A DNA stretch of 64,000 nucleotides from Pseudomonadota bacterium (GCA_023391095.1 JAEWBN010000016.1:124001-188000); one strand, 5' to 3'. Shown: positions 33,028 to 42,564, counted from the first letter of the stretch. Translations and numbers: made by a program. Notes: a model not told the origin generated them from the sequence alone.

Positions 33028-33687
33028 ATGGCGGATGCACGGCAGCACCGGATCGCGGTGGTCGAGGATTCGGTGCTGCTGCGCGAAGGCATCGTCCGGC
33101 TGATCGAGGAAGCCGGCTTTGCGCTTGCGGGCGCATTTGGCGGCGGGGACGCGCTCATTGCGGCCCTGCCCACACTCGAGGCCGATCTCATCATGCTCGA
33201 CGTGCGCATGCCGCCCAGCTTCACCGACGAGGGGGTCAAGCTCGCCATCGCGCTCCGGGCCGAGCGCCCGGGCTTTCCGGTCCTCATTCTCAGCCAGTTC
33301 ATCGAAACCATCTATGCCAAGGAATTGCTGGCCGACGAGCAGGGGTCGGTGGGCTATCTGCTCAAGGACAGGCTCGCTTCCATCGATACGCTTTACGATG
33401 CGATCGAGCGGATCATCGCGGGTGGGACCGTGCTCGATCCCGAGGTGGTGGGCGCACTGATCAGTGCCCGCCGCGATCCCCTGATGACGCTGACGGAGCG
33501 GGAGCGCGATGTGTTGGGTGCCATGGCGGAAGGGCTGACCAATCGCGGCATTGCTCAGCGCTTCGGGATCGGCGCCGGCACAGTCGAAAAGCATATCTCG
33601 GAGATCTTTTCCAAGCTGGGGCTGATCGAGCAGGGGCATGAACATCGGCGCGTCCTCGCCGTGCTCCAATGGCTGCGCCAAAGTTAG
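33028..33687 (+). CDS. NarL/LuxR-type response regulator
   Basis: A 219-residue regulator. The receiver domain has the acidic pair in VVEDSVLLREG, the phosphorylated Asp58 (IMLDVRMPP) and the conserved Lys in GYLLKDRL. The C-terminal LuxR helix-turn-helix reads LTERERDVLGAMAEGLTNRGIA, then GIGAGTVEKHISEIFSKLG. It begins one base after the kinase stop codon, so the two are a clear cognate pair. Targets are not visible; the upstream hydrolase gene is one candidate. Confidence 0.92.
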   Translation: MADARQHRIAVVEDSVLLREGIVRLIEEAGFALAGAFGGGDALIAALPTLEADLIMLDVRMPPSFTDEGVKLAIALRAERPGFPVLILSQFIETIYAKELLADEQGSVGYLLKDRLASIDTLYDAIERIIAGGTVLDPEVVGALISARRDPLMTLTERERDVLGAMAEGLTNRGIAQRFGIGAGTVEKHISEIFSKLGLIEQGHEHRRVLAVLQWLRQS

Positions 33688-33761
33688 GCGGCGGTTCGAG
33701 GCTCTTGCAACTTCGCGGCGCGCGCCGTCAAATGCCCCTTATTGCCGGATGGGAGACCGGC

Positions 33762-35579
33762 ATGGGAGGAAGCGCGCTGGTGGAGAGATCACGCTTTGGC
33801 CGCGTTGGTGTCTGGGTGCTGTTCGCGGCCCTGGTGGCGGTCGTGGCCAGCGCCAGCTGGGGCTTTGCCCATCGCCAGGGCGTCGAGCGCCTGCGCAGCC
33901 TTGTGCAGGACCGCTTGACCGTCAACCTGCGTGCGGTGGAAAGCGAGATCGAACGGTTCCGCTACCTGCCCGACGTGATCAGCAAGGATCAGCGCATCAT
34001 CGAGCTCCTCGAGGCTACAGGCCCCGGGGCGATTGACGTTGCCAACGGGTATCTGCAGGTGGTGCGCGCCATGTCCGGCGCGGACGAGCTTTATGTGATC
34101 GACCTGGCGGGCGAAACGCTGGCTGCCAGCAACTGGAACGAAGAGGGCAGCTTCGTCGGTCACAATTACGGTTTCCGCCCCTATTTTACCGAGGCGATCG
34201 TCAATGGGGCAGGGCGGTTCTATGCGGTCGGTGTCACCACCGGGCGGCCGGGTTATTTTCTCTCCAGCCGGGTTGTCCATGAAGATCGAACCATTGGCGT
34301 GGTCGTGGCCAAGGTGGATATGGGACCCTTGGCGCGCACCTGGGCGGAAGCGGGTGACCTCAGCGCGATTGCCGACCGGGAGGGGATTGTCTTTCTCTCG
34401 GGCGAGCCGCGATGGATCTATCGGCCGTTCCATCCCTTGCCGGCCGAGACGGTGGCGCTGCTCGATGCCGAGCGGCGCTATGACGGGATCGACCTGGCGC
34501 GGGCCGAGCCTCTGGCGCCGGTGACCAGCGGGGATGCCGATCCCACGATCCGGCTGGGCAACGAGCATTATCTGCTCGGGGTACGGGAGTTGCAACCGGA
34601 TGGATGGCAAGTGCTGTCTGCCCTGCCGCTGGGACCGGTCGAGACAGAGGCGCGGCTGGTCGGCGGGTCAGCAGCGCTCGTTGCCATGCTGGCCCTGGCG
34701 GTGATGCTGTTTTTGCGCCAGCGCCAGCAATTGATCCGGATGAAGCTTGAACAGAATGGGGTGCTCGAAGGACGCGTGGCGGAGCGAACGGCGGCGCTGG
34801 CCCATGAGGTCGAAGAGCGCAAGCGGGCTGAGCAGGACCTGCGGACCATGCAGGAGAGCCTTATCCATGCGGCCAAGCTTGCCGCTTTGGGCCGGATGTC
34901 GGCGGCCATCGTGCATGAGGTGAGCCAACCCCTCTCGGCGCTTGATAATACGCTGGCAGCGGCGGGGCTTCATGCCGAGCGGGATGCGCGGGCAGAAGTG
35001 CAGCGCAATCTGGTTTCGGCGCGATCCCTGCTCAAGCGGATGCAGCGCACCGTCAAGCATCTCAAGACGTTTTCCTCGCGGCGCGATGCGACCCCACCCG
35101 AGCCTGTTGACGCCAGCCAAGCCATCGAGGCGGCCATCGATATCGTCCAGCCCCGGGCGCGCGAACATGGGGTGGCCATCGGCTATAAACGCGACGGGGG
35201 CCTGCCAGCGGTCAGTGGCAACGCTATCCGGCTCGAGCAGGTGCTGATCAACCTTCTGCTCAATGCGGTCGATGCCAGCGTCGCCGCCAAGCAGGACCGG
35301 ATCGAGGTGGCTGCCGCCATTTCGGGGGATGCGCTGCGGATCACCGTGTCGGACATGGGCGAGGGCATCAGCCCGGAAGTGCGGCAGCGGCTGTTCGAGC
35401 CGTTCTTTACCACCAAGACGACGGGGGAGGGCCTGGGACTGGGCCTGTCGATCAGCAAGACCATTATCGAGGAATTCGGCGGCAAGCTCAGCCTCGCGCC
35501 CATGGACGCGGGCGGGACAGAGGCCTTCGTGGAATTGCCCCTTTACGCGCAACAGCAAAGGCAGCTTGAACCGGCATGA
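33762..35579 (+). CDS. dctB: DctB-type sensor histidine kinase
   Basis: A 605-residue kinase with two membrane helices (about 14-34 and 301-319) flanking a periplasmic double-PAS (dCache-like) sensor, with YVIDLAGETLAASNWNE and FRPYFTEAI as in DctB. A coiled coil (about 320-370) precedes the kinase core, with His385 in GRMSAAIVHEVSQPLSAL, N box LINLLLNAVDAS and G boxes SDMGEGI and GLGLGLSIS. The GGGAG before ATG 33762 supports this start. DctB senses C4-dicarboxylates in rhizobia; the cognate DctD overlaps its stop. A related ligand of the TRAP transporter downstream is likely. Confidence 0.85.
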   Translation: MGGSALVERSRFGRVGVWVLFAALVAVVASASWGFAHRQGVERLRSLVQDRLTVNLRAVESEIERFRYLPDVISKDQRIIELLEATGPGAIDVANGYLQVVRAMSGADELYVIDLAGETLAASNWNEEGSFVGHNYGFRPYFTEAIVNGAGRFYAVGVTTGRPGYFLSSRVVHEDRTIGVVVAKVDMGPLARTWAEAGDLSAIADREGIVFLSGEPRWIYRPFHPLPAETVALLDAERRYDGIDLARAEPLAPVTSGDADPTIRLGNEHYLLGVRELQPDGWQVLSALPLGPVETEARLVGGSAALVAMLALAVMLFLRQRQQLIRMKLEQNGVLEGRVAERTAALAHEVEERKRAEQDLRTMQESLIHAAKLAALGRMSAAIVHEVSQPLSALDNTLAAAGLHAERDARAEVQRNLVSARSLLKRMQRTVKHLKTFSSRRDATPPEPVDASQAIEAAIDIVQPRAREHGVAIGYKRDGGLPAVSGNAIRLEQVLINLLLNAVDASVAAKQDRIEVAAAISGDALRITVSDMGEGISPEVRQRLFEPFFTTKTTGEGLGLGLSISKTIIEEFGGKLSLAPMDAGGTEAFVELPLYAQQQRQLEPA

Positions 35580-36925
35580 CCAGGGGACGGATCGCATTCA
35601 TCGACGACGAGGTGCAGCTCTGCGAGGCGGCCGAGGAATGGCTGGGCGTGTCGGGGTTCGAGGTCACCACCTTCACCGATCCGGTTGCGGCAATGCGCAG
35701 GATCGAGGTGCACGCTTTCGAGGGCGTGGTGACCGACATGCGCATGCCGGGCGCAAGCGGGCAGGATGTGCTGGCCCATTTTGCCACCGCCGATCCTGAC
35801 CTGCCGGTGGTATTGCTCACCGGACATGGCGATGTGGGCATGGCGGTCGAGGCCATGCGCGGGGGCGCCTATGACTTTATCGAGAAGCCCTATGATGCGG
35901 ACCATCTGATTGCGGTGCTGGACCGGGCGGTAGAGCGTCGGCGCATGGGGGTTGAACTGCGGCGCCTGCGGCAGATGGCGGGCGCAGAACTCGATACGCG
36001 CCTCGTTGGCATATCGGCGCCGATGGTGGCGTTGCGCCGCTCGATTGCACAGCTGGCCGATGTGGATGTCGATATTCTCCTCAATGGTGAGACGGGCGCA
36101 GGCAAGGAAGTGGTGGCGCGGGCGCTGCATGATTTCGGTCATCGCAGCAAAGGCCCGTTTGTGGCGATCAACTGTGCGGCCATCCCCGAATCCGTTTTCG
36201 AAAGCGAACTCTTCGGGCACGAAAAGGGGGCCTTTACCGGCGCGGCCGGGAGCCGTCTTGGCAAGCTCGAATTCGCCAAGGGTGGCACCGTTTTTCTGGA
36301 CGAAATCGAATCCATGCCGCTGGCGCTGCAGGCCAAGGTGTTGCGTGCCATCCAGGAGCGCGAGGTCGAGCCGCTGGGCTCCAACAGCCTGCGGCAGCTG
36401 GACGTGCGGTTCATCGCCGCCACCAAAGCCGACCTCAAGGCGGAAAGCGATGCGGGGCGTTTCCGGGCCGATCTTTATTTCCGCCTCGCCACGGTGGAAC
36501 TGGCCATACCGCCCCTGCGGGAGCGGCGTGAGGATATCCCGCTGCTCCATGCGCTTTTTGCCGGGGCCGCCGCCACCCGCTTCAACGTGGCAGCACCGGC
36601 GCCGCCGCCAAGGCTGATGCAGGCTCTGCAAAGGCAGGAATGGCCAGGCAATGTGCGCGAACTGAAGGCGGCGGCGGAGCGATTTGTGCTCGGTCTGGGC
36701 AGCCCGGTGCCGATGGCGACGGATGGAGCCGAGATGGGCAGCCTCAACGCGCGCGTGGCCCATTTTGAAGCCGAGGTCATCGCCGAAACGCTGAGGGCCT
36801 GTGGTGGCTCCAGCGCCGAGGCGGCACTCCGGCTGGGCGTACCGCGACGGACGCTCAACGAAAAGATCGCCCGGTATGGATTGCGGGACGAGGCGAGCGG
36901 AAACTCGCCAGCCTCCGTCGCCTAG
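35576..36925 (+). CDS. dctD: DctD-type sigma-54-dependent response regulator
   Basis: A 449-residue activator. The receiver has Asp54 (GVVTDMRMPGA); the AAA+ domain has Walker A GETGAGKE (171-178), the sigma-54 contact loop GAFTGA (218-223) and Walker B TVFLDEIES; the C-terminal Fis-type helix-turn-helix reads SSAEAALRLGVPRRTLNEKI. The ATG overlaps the dctB stop (ATGA). It should activate a sigma-54 promoter, and a near-consensus one lies 70 bases after its own stop in front of the TAXI-TRAP receptor gene. Confidence 0.9.
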   Translation: MTRGRIAFIDDEVQLCEAAEEWLGVSGFEVTTFTDPVAAMRRIEVHAFEGVVTDMRMPGASGQDVLAHFATADPDLPVVLLTGHGDVGMAVEAMRGGAYDFIEKPYDADHLIAVLDRAVERRRMGVELRRLRQMAGAELDTRLVGISAPMVALRRSIAQLADVDVDILLNGETGAGKEVVARALHDFGHRSKGPFVAINCAAIPESVFESELFGHEKGAFTGAAGSRLGKLEFAKGGTVFLDEIESMPLALQAKVLRAIQEREVEPLGSNSLRQLDVRFIAATKADLKAESDAGRFRADLYFRLATVELAIPPLRERREDIPLLHALFAGAAATRFNVAAPAPPPRLMQALQRQEWPGNVRELKAAAERFVLGLGSPVPMATDGAEMGSLNARVAHFEAEVIAETLRACGGSSAEAALRLGVPRRTLNEKIARYGLRDEASGNSPASVA

Positions 36926-36994
36926 CGGGCGGATATTTGCCAGCCGGTGATCCTGCAGTAACAGAAAATGCCGGTTTTCCGGGGTTCCGGCGTT

Positions 36995-37010
36995 TGGCAT
37001 GGGGATTGCA
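36995..37010 (+). promoter_or_regulatory. sigma-54 promoter of TAXI-TRAP operon
   Basis: TGGCAT-N5-TTGCA, matching the -24/-12 consensus TGGCAC-N5-TTGCW in ten of eleven positions with exact spacing. It lies 65 bases before the ATG of the TRAP receptor and directly after the DctD-type activator gene. Just upstream (36969-36992) is an imperfect inverted repeat (GCCGG ... CCGGC) that could be part of the activator site. Confidence 0.8.
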
Positions 37011-37074
37011 ATTGAACTGGGACAGCCGGTTGAGGAGCCGGCCGTCTTCATAATCATGCTAGAGGAGGATCAGC

Positions 37075-38034
37075 ATGACCGTACTTTCCCCGCGTCTTTT
37101 GTCGGGCGTCCTGGCCACAACCATGGTGCTGGGAGCAGGCGTCGCTCCGGCGCAATCCCAGGAATTCATCAACGTGCTGACCGGCGGCACTTCGGGCGTT
37201 TATTACCCGCTGGGCGTGGCGCTGTCTGAAATCTATGCCGAAAATATCGATGGCGCCCGCACGCAGGTGCAAGCCACCAAGGCGTCGGTCGAAAACCTCA
37301 ACCTGCTCCAGCAGGGCAAGGGTGAACTGGCCTTTGCCCTGGGTGACTCGGTCAAGGCCGGCTGGGATGGTGTCGAGGAAGCGGGTTTCCCCCAGCCCCT
37401 CACGGAAATCCGCGCCATTGCCGCGATCTACCCCAACTATGTGCAGATCGTCGCCAATGCCGAGTCTGGCATCAAGACGCTCGAGGACCTCAAGGGCAAA
37501 TCCATTTCGGTCGGGGCCCCCGCATCGGGCACCGAACTCAATGCCCGCGCCATCTTTGCGGCGGCCGGAATGAGCTATGAAGACATGGGCAAGGTCGAAT
37601 ACCTGCCCTATGCGGAATCGGCCGAACTGATCAAGAACCGCCAGCTTGACGCAACGCTGCAGTCCTCGGGGCTGGGCGTGGCCTTTATCCAGGATCTGGC
37701 CGCGACCATGCCGATCAACATCGTGGCGATTCCGGCCGATGTGGTCGAAACCATTGGCGCGCCCTATGTGGCCTCCACCATTCCGGCAGGCACCTATGAT
37801 GGCCAGGCCGAGGATGTTTCCACTGCGGCCATCGGCAATATTCTGGTCACCCATGCCGGCGTCAGCGAAGAAACCGCCTACCAGATGACCAAGCTCATGT
37901 TCGAAAATCTCGACCGCATGATCGCCTCGCATTCGGCGGCCGCCGATATCGATCCGGCCGCGGCGCTGACGGGTCTTTCCATCCCGCTGCATCCGGGTGC
38001 CGAGCGCTACTATCGCGAAGCTGGACTGCTCTGA
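37075..38034 (+). CDS. TAXI-family TRAP transporter solute receptor
   Basis: A 319-residue exported binding protein. The signal peptide covers about residues 1-29 (ending PAQSQE). The start of the mature protein, FINVLTGGTSGVYYPLGVALSEIY, is the TAXI hallmark (GG..G.YYP.G). It continues with VENLNLLQQGKGELAFALGDSV and LEDLKGKSISVGAPASGTE, as in other members. AGAGGAGG precedes the ATG. TAXI-TRAP systems import organic acids and use an ion gradient rather than ATP. Expression is probably under DctBD and sigma-54 control. Confidence 0.92.
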   Translation: MTVLSPRLLSGVLATTMVLGAGVAPAQSQEFINVLTGGTSGVYYPLGVALSEIYAENIDGARTQVQATKASVENLNLLQQGKGELAFALGDSVKAGWDGVEEAGFPQPLTEIRAIAAIYPNYVQIVANAESGIKTLEDLKGKSISVGAPASGTELNARAIFAAAGMSYEDMGKVEYLPYAESAELIKNRQLDATLQSSGLGVAFIQDLAATMPINIVAIPADVVETIGAPYVASTIPAGTYDGQAEDVSTAAIGNILVTHAGVSEETAYQMTKLMFENLDRMIASHSAAADIDPAAALTGLSIPLHPGAERYYREAGLL

Positions 38035-38041
38035 CCGTGTC

Positions 38042-38066
38042 GGCCTGCCGGGTCATCCGGCGGGCC
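38042..38066 (+). terminator. stem-loop between TRAP receptor and permease genes
   Basis: A 10-base-pair stem (arms GGCCTGCCGG and CCGGCGGGCC, one G-T wobble) with loop GTCAT, eight bases after the receptor stop. No T tract. It fits a partial terminator or 3' stabiliser that raises receptor levels relative to permease. Confidence 0.6.
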
Positions 38067-38155
38067 GCATCCCGCGCTTAATCCGATTGCCATGATCCGT
38101 CCGCCAGCCCCTTGTGGACGCGGGCGCCTGCACGAGTTGTCTGGGAGGAGACTCG

Positions 38156-40267
38156 ATGTCGACTGCAACCACTGACGCCTTTCCCAATACCCCACCAGCC
38201 AGTGTCGAGGAGGCCGTCGAAGGCCTGCCGCCCGGTTTTGGCGTGGGCCTGATGGGCAAGATCGCCTTCGGCATCGCCATTGCTTTCTCGCTTTTCCAGA
38301 TATGGACCGCCGCCTATGGCACGCTGCCCAGCCAGGTGGTGCGCGCCATGCATGTGGGCTTCCTGCTGCTGCTCGGCTTTGCGCTGTTCGGCAATCTGGT
38401 GGCCAAGACCCTTTGGGGCCGCATCTGGTTCTGGGGGCTGGGCATCGCCGGGTTCATGACCGGGGTCTATAACTGGGTTTTCTATACCGACCTCATCAAG
38501 CGCAGCAGCTTCATGACCACGCTCGATATCGTGGTGGGAACGACGGCCATCGTGCTGGTCTTCGAAGGCGCCCGGCGGCTGATGGGGTGGCCTCTGGCCA
38601 TCATTTCGGGGATTTTCCTCGCCTATTGTTTCTTCGGCCAGTATGCGCCGGGGCCGCTGGTGCATCGCGGCTATGACTTCACCCAGATCGTCGAGCATTT
38701 CGGCTTTGGCACCGAAGGCATCTACGGCACTCCGGTCTATGTCTCGGCCGCCTATATCTTCATCTTCGTTGTGTTCGCGGCCTTCCTTGAAAAGGCGGGC
38801 ATGATCGCGCTCTTCAACGATTTTGCGCTGGGGCTGGTCGGCGGATGGCGGGGCGGGCCGGCACAGGTGTGCACGCTGTCTTCGGCACTCATGGGCACGA
38901 TTTCCGGGTCGGGCGTCGCCAATGTGGTGGCGAGCGGGCAGTTCACCATTCCACTGATGAAGAAGTTCGGGTTTCGCTCTGCCTTTGCCGGCGGGGTCGA
39001 GGCGACGTCATCCATGGGGGGGCAGATCATGCCGCCGATCATGGGCGCCGTGGCCTTCATCATGGCCGAGACATTGAAGGTGCCCTATAGCAGCATCGTG
39101 CTGGCTGCCATCATCCCGGCGCTGCTCTATTTCGGCAATTGCTTCTGGATGGTGCATCTGGAAGCCGGCAAGGCCCGCCTCCGGGGGCTGAGCAAGGACG
39201 AATTGCCCAATCCCTGGCATGCCGTGCGCGACCACTGGCCGCTTGTCTTGCCGCTGGCGGCGCTGGTTTATCTCCTTTTTGCCGGCTACACGCCGATCTT
39301 TGCGGGAACCATGGGCCTGGCGCTGGTGATCGTGCTGATCCTGGGCACGCCGCTGGCCGCCATGATCGGTCCGCGGGCCTTCCGCTATGCCTTCTGGATT
39401 GCACTGGGCCTGGCCTCGGCAGCCTTTCTGCGCTTTGGTGTCAACTTCCTCGTTATCGTCATCAGTGCACTGGTGCTGGCCTGCGCCATCACCAAGGGCG
39501 GCCGCCAGACCCTGCTGATCGTGCGGGACTCGCTGGCCGAGGGCGCGCGCAATGCCCTGCCCGTGGGGATCGCCTGTGCTGTCGTGGGCATTGTGATCGG
39601 CACGCTGACGCTGACCGGCATTGCCTCGACCTTTATCGGCGCGATCATCAATATCGGGGAAAACAACCTGTTCCTGTCGCTGGTCCTGACCATGCTGACC
39701 TGCCTGGTGCTGGGCATGGGCATTCCTACCATTCCCAACTACATCATTACTTCCTCGCTGGCGGGGCCGGCACTGCTGGAGCTGGGCGTGCCGCTTCTGG
39801 TCAGCCATATGTTCGTCTTCTATTTCGGCATCATGGCTGACCTCACCCCGCCGGTGGCGCTGGCCTGCTTTGCCGCGGCACCCATGGCCAAGACTTCGGG
39901 TCTCAAGATTTCTCTGCAGGCGACCAAGCTGGCCGCCGCCGGGTTCATCGTGCCCTTCATGGCCGTTTATACGCCCTCGCTGATGCTGCAGGATGGCGGG
40001 GCTATAGCCGAAACCTTCGGCTATCCGGTGGAAGTCATCTACATCATCGTCAAAGCCTGTTTCGGTATCGGACTGTGGGGGGCGGCGATTGTCGGGTTCC
40101 TGTTTGCGCCAATGAATGCCGTCGAACGGCTCCTGGCCTTTGCGGCGGGCCTGTTGCTCATTCTGGCGCTGCCGTTCACGGACGAGCTCGGCTTTGGGCT
40201 GGGCCTGCTGCTGGTCGGCTGGCTCTGGTGGCGGCGCGGTGCGGCCGCGCCACAGGCTGCCGCATGA
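38156..40267 (+). CDS. TAXI-TRAP transporter fused permease (4TM/12TM)
   Basis: A 703-residue membrane protein fusing the small (DctQ-like) and large (DctM-like) TRAP subunits, which is usual for TAXI systems. About 16-18 hydrophobic segments are visible. Family motifs are GGWRGGPAQVCTLSSALMGTISGSG, SMGGQIMPPIMGAVAF, VLGMGIPTIPNYII and ADLTPPVALACFAAAPMA. The ATG at 38156 follows GGGAGGAG. The gene is linked to the receptor upstream and overlaps the DUF1850 gene downstream by four bases. Confidence 0.92.
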   Translation: MSTATTDAFPNTPPASVEEAVEGLPPGFGVGLMGKIAFGIAIAFSLFQIWTAAYGTLPSQVVRAMHVGFLLLLGFALFGNLVAKTLWGRIWFWGLGIAGFMTGVYNWVFYTDLIKRSSFMTTLDIVVGTTAIVLVFEGARRLMGWPLAIISGIFLAYCFFGQYAPGPLVHRGYDFTQIVEHFGFGTEGIYGTPVYVSAAYIFIFVVFAAFLEKAGMIALFNDFALGLVGGWRGGPAQVCTLSSALMGTISGSGVANVVASGQFTIPLMKKFGFRSAFAGGVEATSSMGGQIMPPIMGAVAFIMAETLKVPYSSIVLAAIIPALLYFGNCFWMVHLEAGKARLRGLSKDELPNPWHAVRDHWPLVLPLAALVYLLFAGYTPIFAGTMGLALVIVLILGTPLAAMIGPRAFRYAFWIALGLASAAFLRFGVNFLVIVISALVLACAITKGGRQTLLIVRDSLAEGARNALPVGIACAVVGIVIGTLTLTGIASTFIGAIINIGENNLFLSLVLTMLTCLVLGMGIPTIPNYIITSSLAGPALLELGVPLLVSHMFVFYFGIMADLTPPVALACFAAAPMAKTSGLKISLQATKLAAAGFIVPFMAVYTPSLMLQDGGAIAETFGYPVEVIYIIVKACFGIGLWGAAIVGFLFAPMNAVERLLAFAAGLLLILALPFTDELGFGLGLLLVGWLWWRRGAAAPQAAA

Positions 40268-40644
40268 GCCTTTGCGTCGCCTCGGCGGGCGGGGTTCTTG
40301 CCCTAGTGGCAGGGAGCTTTTCGCTGAGCTGGACCCATTCGGTGGAAAAGACCGAGTGGGTCGAGCAATGGCAGGTCGAAAGCGGCGAACTGCTGCTGGT
40401 TTCGGCCAAGGTCAAGGGCTCGGGTGCGGGGATCGAGCTGCCCGAGGATGCTGTCTGGGAGGGGGATGGCTGGCGCTATACGCCAAGTCTGCCAGCGCTT
40501 CCCAAGATCGTACTGGCCGCCTCAGGGATGACGCCGGGTGGCTGGTCGCTCTGCACCCCAGAGCAATGCGTGGTGCTTGGCGACAACCCGGGCGAGCCGG
40601 TGAGCATCTGGACGGCCGAGAGCTGTACGGGCCCTGTCCCTTAA
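40264..40644 (+). CDS. DUF1850-domain protein of the TRAP operon
   Basis: A 126-residue protein with one N-terminal hydrophobic segment (signal or anchor, about residues 5-20) followed by the DUF1850 core FSLSWTHSVEKTEWVEQW and VKGSGAGIELPEDAVWEGDGWRY. DUF1850 proteins almost always accompany TAXI-TRAP permeases. The ATG overlaps the permease stop (ATGA). The role is unknown, probably assembly or gating of the transporter. The gene is convergent with the next one, with 12 bases between the stops. Confidence 0.88.
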   Translation: MSLCVASAGGVLALVAGSFSLSWTHSVEKTEWVEQWQVESGELLLVSAKVKGSGAGIELPEDAVWEGDGWRYTPSLPALPKIVLAASGMTPGGWSLCTPEQCVVLGDNPGEPVSIWTAESCTGPVP

Positions 40645-40656
40645 GCTGTCCTCTGG

Positions 40657-42552
40657 TCAGCCGGTGCGGAACTGCCACGGCTTGATGCCGAAGGTCTTGA
40701 TGCGGGAGGCAAGGGTGGTCGGCTTGACGCCCAATAGGGCAGCGGCTCCGTCCTTACCGGACACTCTGCCACCCGAAAGCCGCAGGGCATTCTCGATATC
40801 CTGCCGCTCGGCGGCGCGCCGGTCGCTCTCACGGCGCAGGGCCGGAGTGGAAGGCTTTGCGGCGTCCATGGACGCGCGCGGCTTGTCGCGCTCCGGGCGG
40901 CCTGTTTGCGGCAGGTCGATATGGAGCCGGCCATCCACAGCCAGGATAATGGCGCGCTCGAGCACGTTCTGCAGTTCACGGATATTGCCCGGCCAGTGAT
41001 AGGCGGCGAGCCGCTCAATGTCGGCAGTGGCGATGCGCAGGTCCTTGCGGCCGCTGCGGCGCTGGGCGCTTTCGAGGAAATGTGCGGCGAGCAGCGGAAT
41101 GTCTTCGAGCCGGTCGCGCAGCGGCACCAGTTCGATGGGAAAGACGTTGAGGCGGAAATAGAGGTCGGACCGGAAGCGGCCTGCGGCCACTTCGGCCTGG
41201 AGGTCTCGGTTGGTCGCGGCGACGATGCGGACGTCCACCTCACGCGTCTTTTCCTCGCCGACGCGCTCATACTGGCTTTCCTGGAGGATGCGCAGAAGCT
41301 TGCCCTGGAGTTCGAGCGGAATTTCGCCGACTTCGTCGAGAAAGAGGGTGCCGCCATGGGCGAGTTCAAACCGGCCGGCGCGGTCGCGCAGCGCCCCGGT
41401 AAAGGCGCCCTTGGCATGGCCGAAGAACTCGGATTCGAAGAGGTCTCGCGGAATGGCGGCGCAATTGACCCGGATCAGCGGACGGTCGCCGCGGCCGCTG
41501 GCTTCATGAATGGCGCGGGCCACCAGTTCCTTGCCGGTGCCCGATTCACCGGTGACCAGAACCGCCGCATCGGAATCGGCGACAAGTCCGATGCGCTTGC
41601 GTAAAACCTCGATGGCCATTGAACGGCCGACAATGCCGTGGTCGCGGTATTCCTTGCGAATCTCCTCCTGAAGGTAGGCATTCTCGAGCTCGAGCCGCTG
41701 CCGCAACTGGTCGTTTTCCCGCAGCGCGGCGCGCAGTTCCGCCTCTGCCTGGCGCCGCATGGTGACGTCGCGAAACACGATCACCGCGCCTACGATGACA
41801 CCGCGCTCGCGAATGGGCGTGGAGGTATATTCAACTGGAAAGCTCGAGCCATCGCGGCGGAAGAAGACTTCGTCGTCCACCGTATGGACGGCGCCATCGC
41901 GGAAAGCCGCGTAGATGGGACAGTCTTCCTTGGGATAGTGCGAGCCGTCGCCATGATGATGGTGGACACTTTCATGCATGCCCCGCCCCACCAATTCTTC
42001 TGCGGGCCAGCCCAGAAGCCGCTCCGCCGCGGGGTTGAGAAATGTGGTCTTGCCCTCGGCATTGACCCCATAAATGCCCTCGCCGGCGGCCTTGAGAATG
42101 AGCTGGTTCTCGCGCTCGATGTCCCGAAAGATCCGGTCGACGCGTTGCCACTCGGCAATGCCGGCATCCTGGAAGCGGTTGGCGCCGGTATCGGTGGCGT
42201 GGCGGGCCTGTTCGTTGAGGTCGATTGCCGTCAGCACGATAAGCGTGCGCCCCGCCTCGTCTTCGATCCTGTCCCCCCGATATTCGACGTCGAGCTCGTG
42301 GCCGGCCGCGTGGCGGGGCTTGAGGTTGCGTGTCCAGTAAAAGCCCAGCGTCAGGACAGCATCGCTGAAGACGACGAGCGCCGGAAGCTGGCCGGGATGG
42401 AGCGCGGAGAAGCGCGCGTCATTGAGCTCGCCGGGGGCGGCGCCGAAAAGGGTTTCGCCTGCCCGATTGATCCCCACGATGCGATCCGTCTGCGGATCAA
42501 GGGCGATCACGGCCAGTGAAGGTGGAGTGACACTGAGTGTATTGGCAAGCAT
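40657..42552 (-). CDS. cynF: PAS-domain sigma-54-dependent activator (CynF-like)
   Basis: A 631-residue activator. Two PAS regions are visible: about 10-115 and 150-265 (AAGEGIYGVNAEGKTTFLNP, with a histidine run at 196-200 and CPIYAAF). A coiled coil (265-300) leads to the AAA+ domain with Walker A GESGTGKE (335-342) and GAFTGA (382-387), and a Fis-type helix-turn-helix at the end (GKDGAAALLGVKPTTLASRI). There is no receiver domain, so input probably comes from the PAS part. It is divergent from cynABD-cynS. Pseudomonas pseudoalcaligenes has a sigma-54 regulator cynF next to cynABDS, which supports the name; the orthology is inferred. Confidence 0.85.
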   Translation of the reverse strand: MLANTLSVTPPSLAVIALDPQTDRIVGINRAGETLFGAAPGELNDARFSALHPGQLPALVVFSDAVLTLGFYWTRNLKPRHAAGHELDVEYRGDRIEDEAGRTLIVLTAIDLNEQARHATDTGANRFQDAGIAEWQRVDRIFRDIERENQLILKAAGEGIYGVNAEGKTTFLNPAAERLLGWPAEELVGRGMHESVHHHHGDGSHYPKEDCPIYAAFRDGAVHTVDDEVFFRRDGSSFPVEYTSTPIRERGVIVGAVIVFRDVTMRRQAEAELRAALRENDQLRQRLELENAYLQEEIRKEYRDHGIVGRSMAIEVLRKRIGLVADSDAAVLVTGESGTGKELVARAIHEASGRGDRPLIRVNCAAIPRDLFESEFFGHAKGAFTGALRDRAGRFELAHGGTLFLDEVGEIPLELQGKLLRILQESQYERVGEEKTREVDVRIVAATNRDLQAEVAAGRFRSDLYFRLNVFPIELVPLRDRLEDIPLLAAHFLESAQRRSGRKDLRIATADIERLAAYHWPGNIRELQNVLERAIILAVDGRLHIDLPQTGRPERDKPRASMDAAKPSTPALRRESDRRAAERQDIENALRLSGGRVSGKDGAAALLGVKPTTLASRIKTFGIKPWQFRTG

Positions 42553-42564
42553 GAACACAAAGTA

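Noticed and set aside
31662..33311. 549-codon minus-strand frame
   Set aside because: Antisense to the kinase and regulator genes; low-complexity Arg/Pro/Gln-rich translation.
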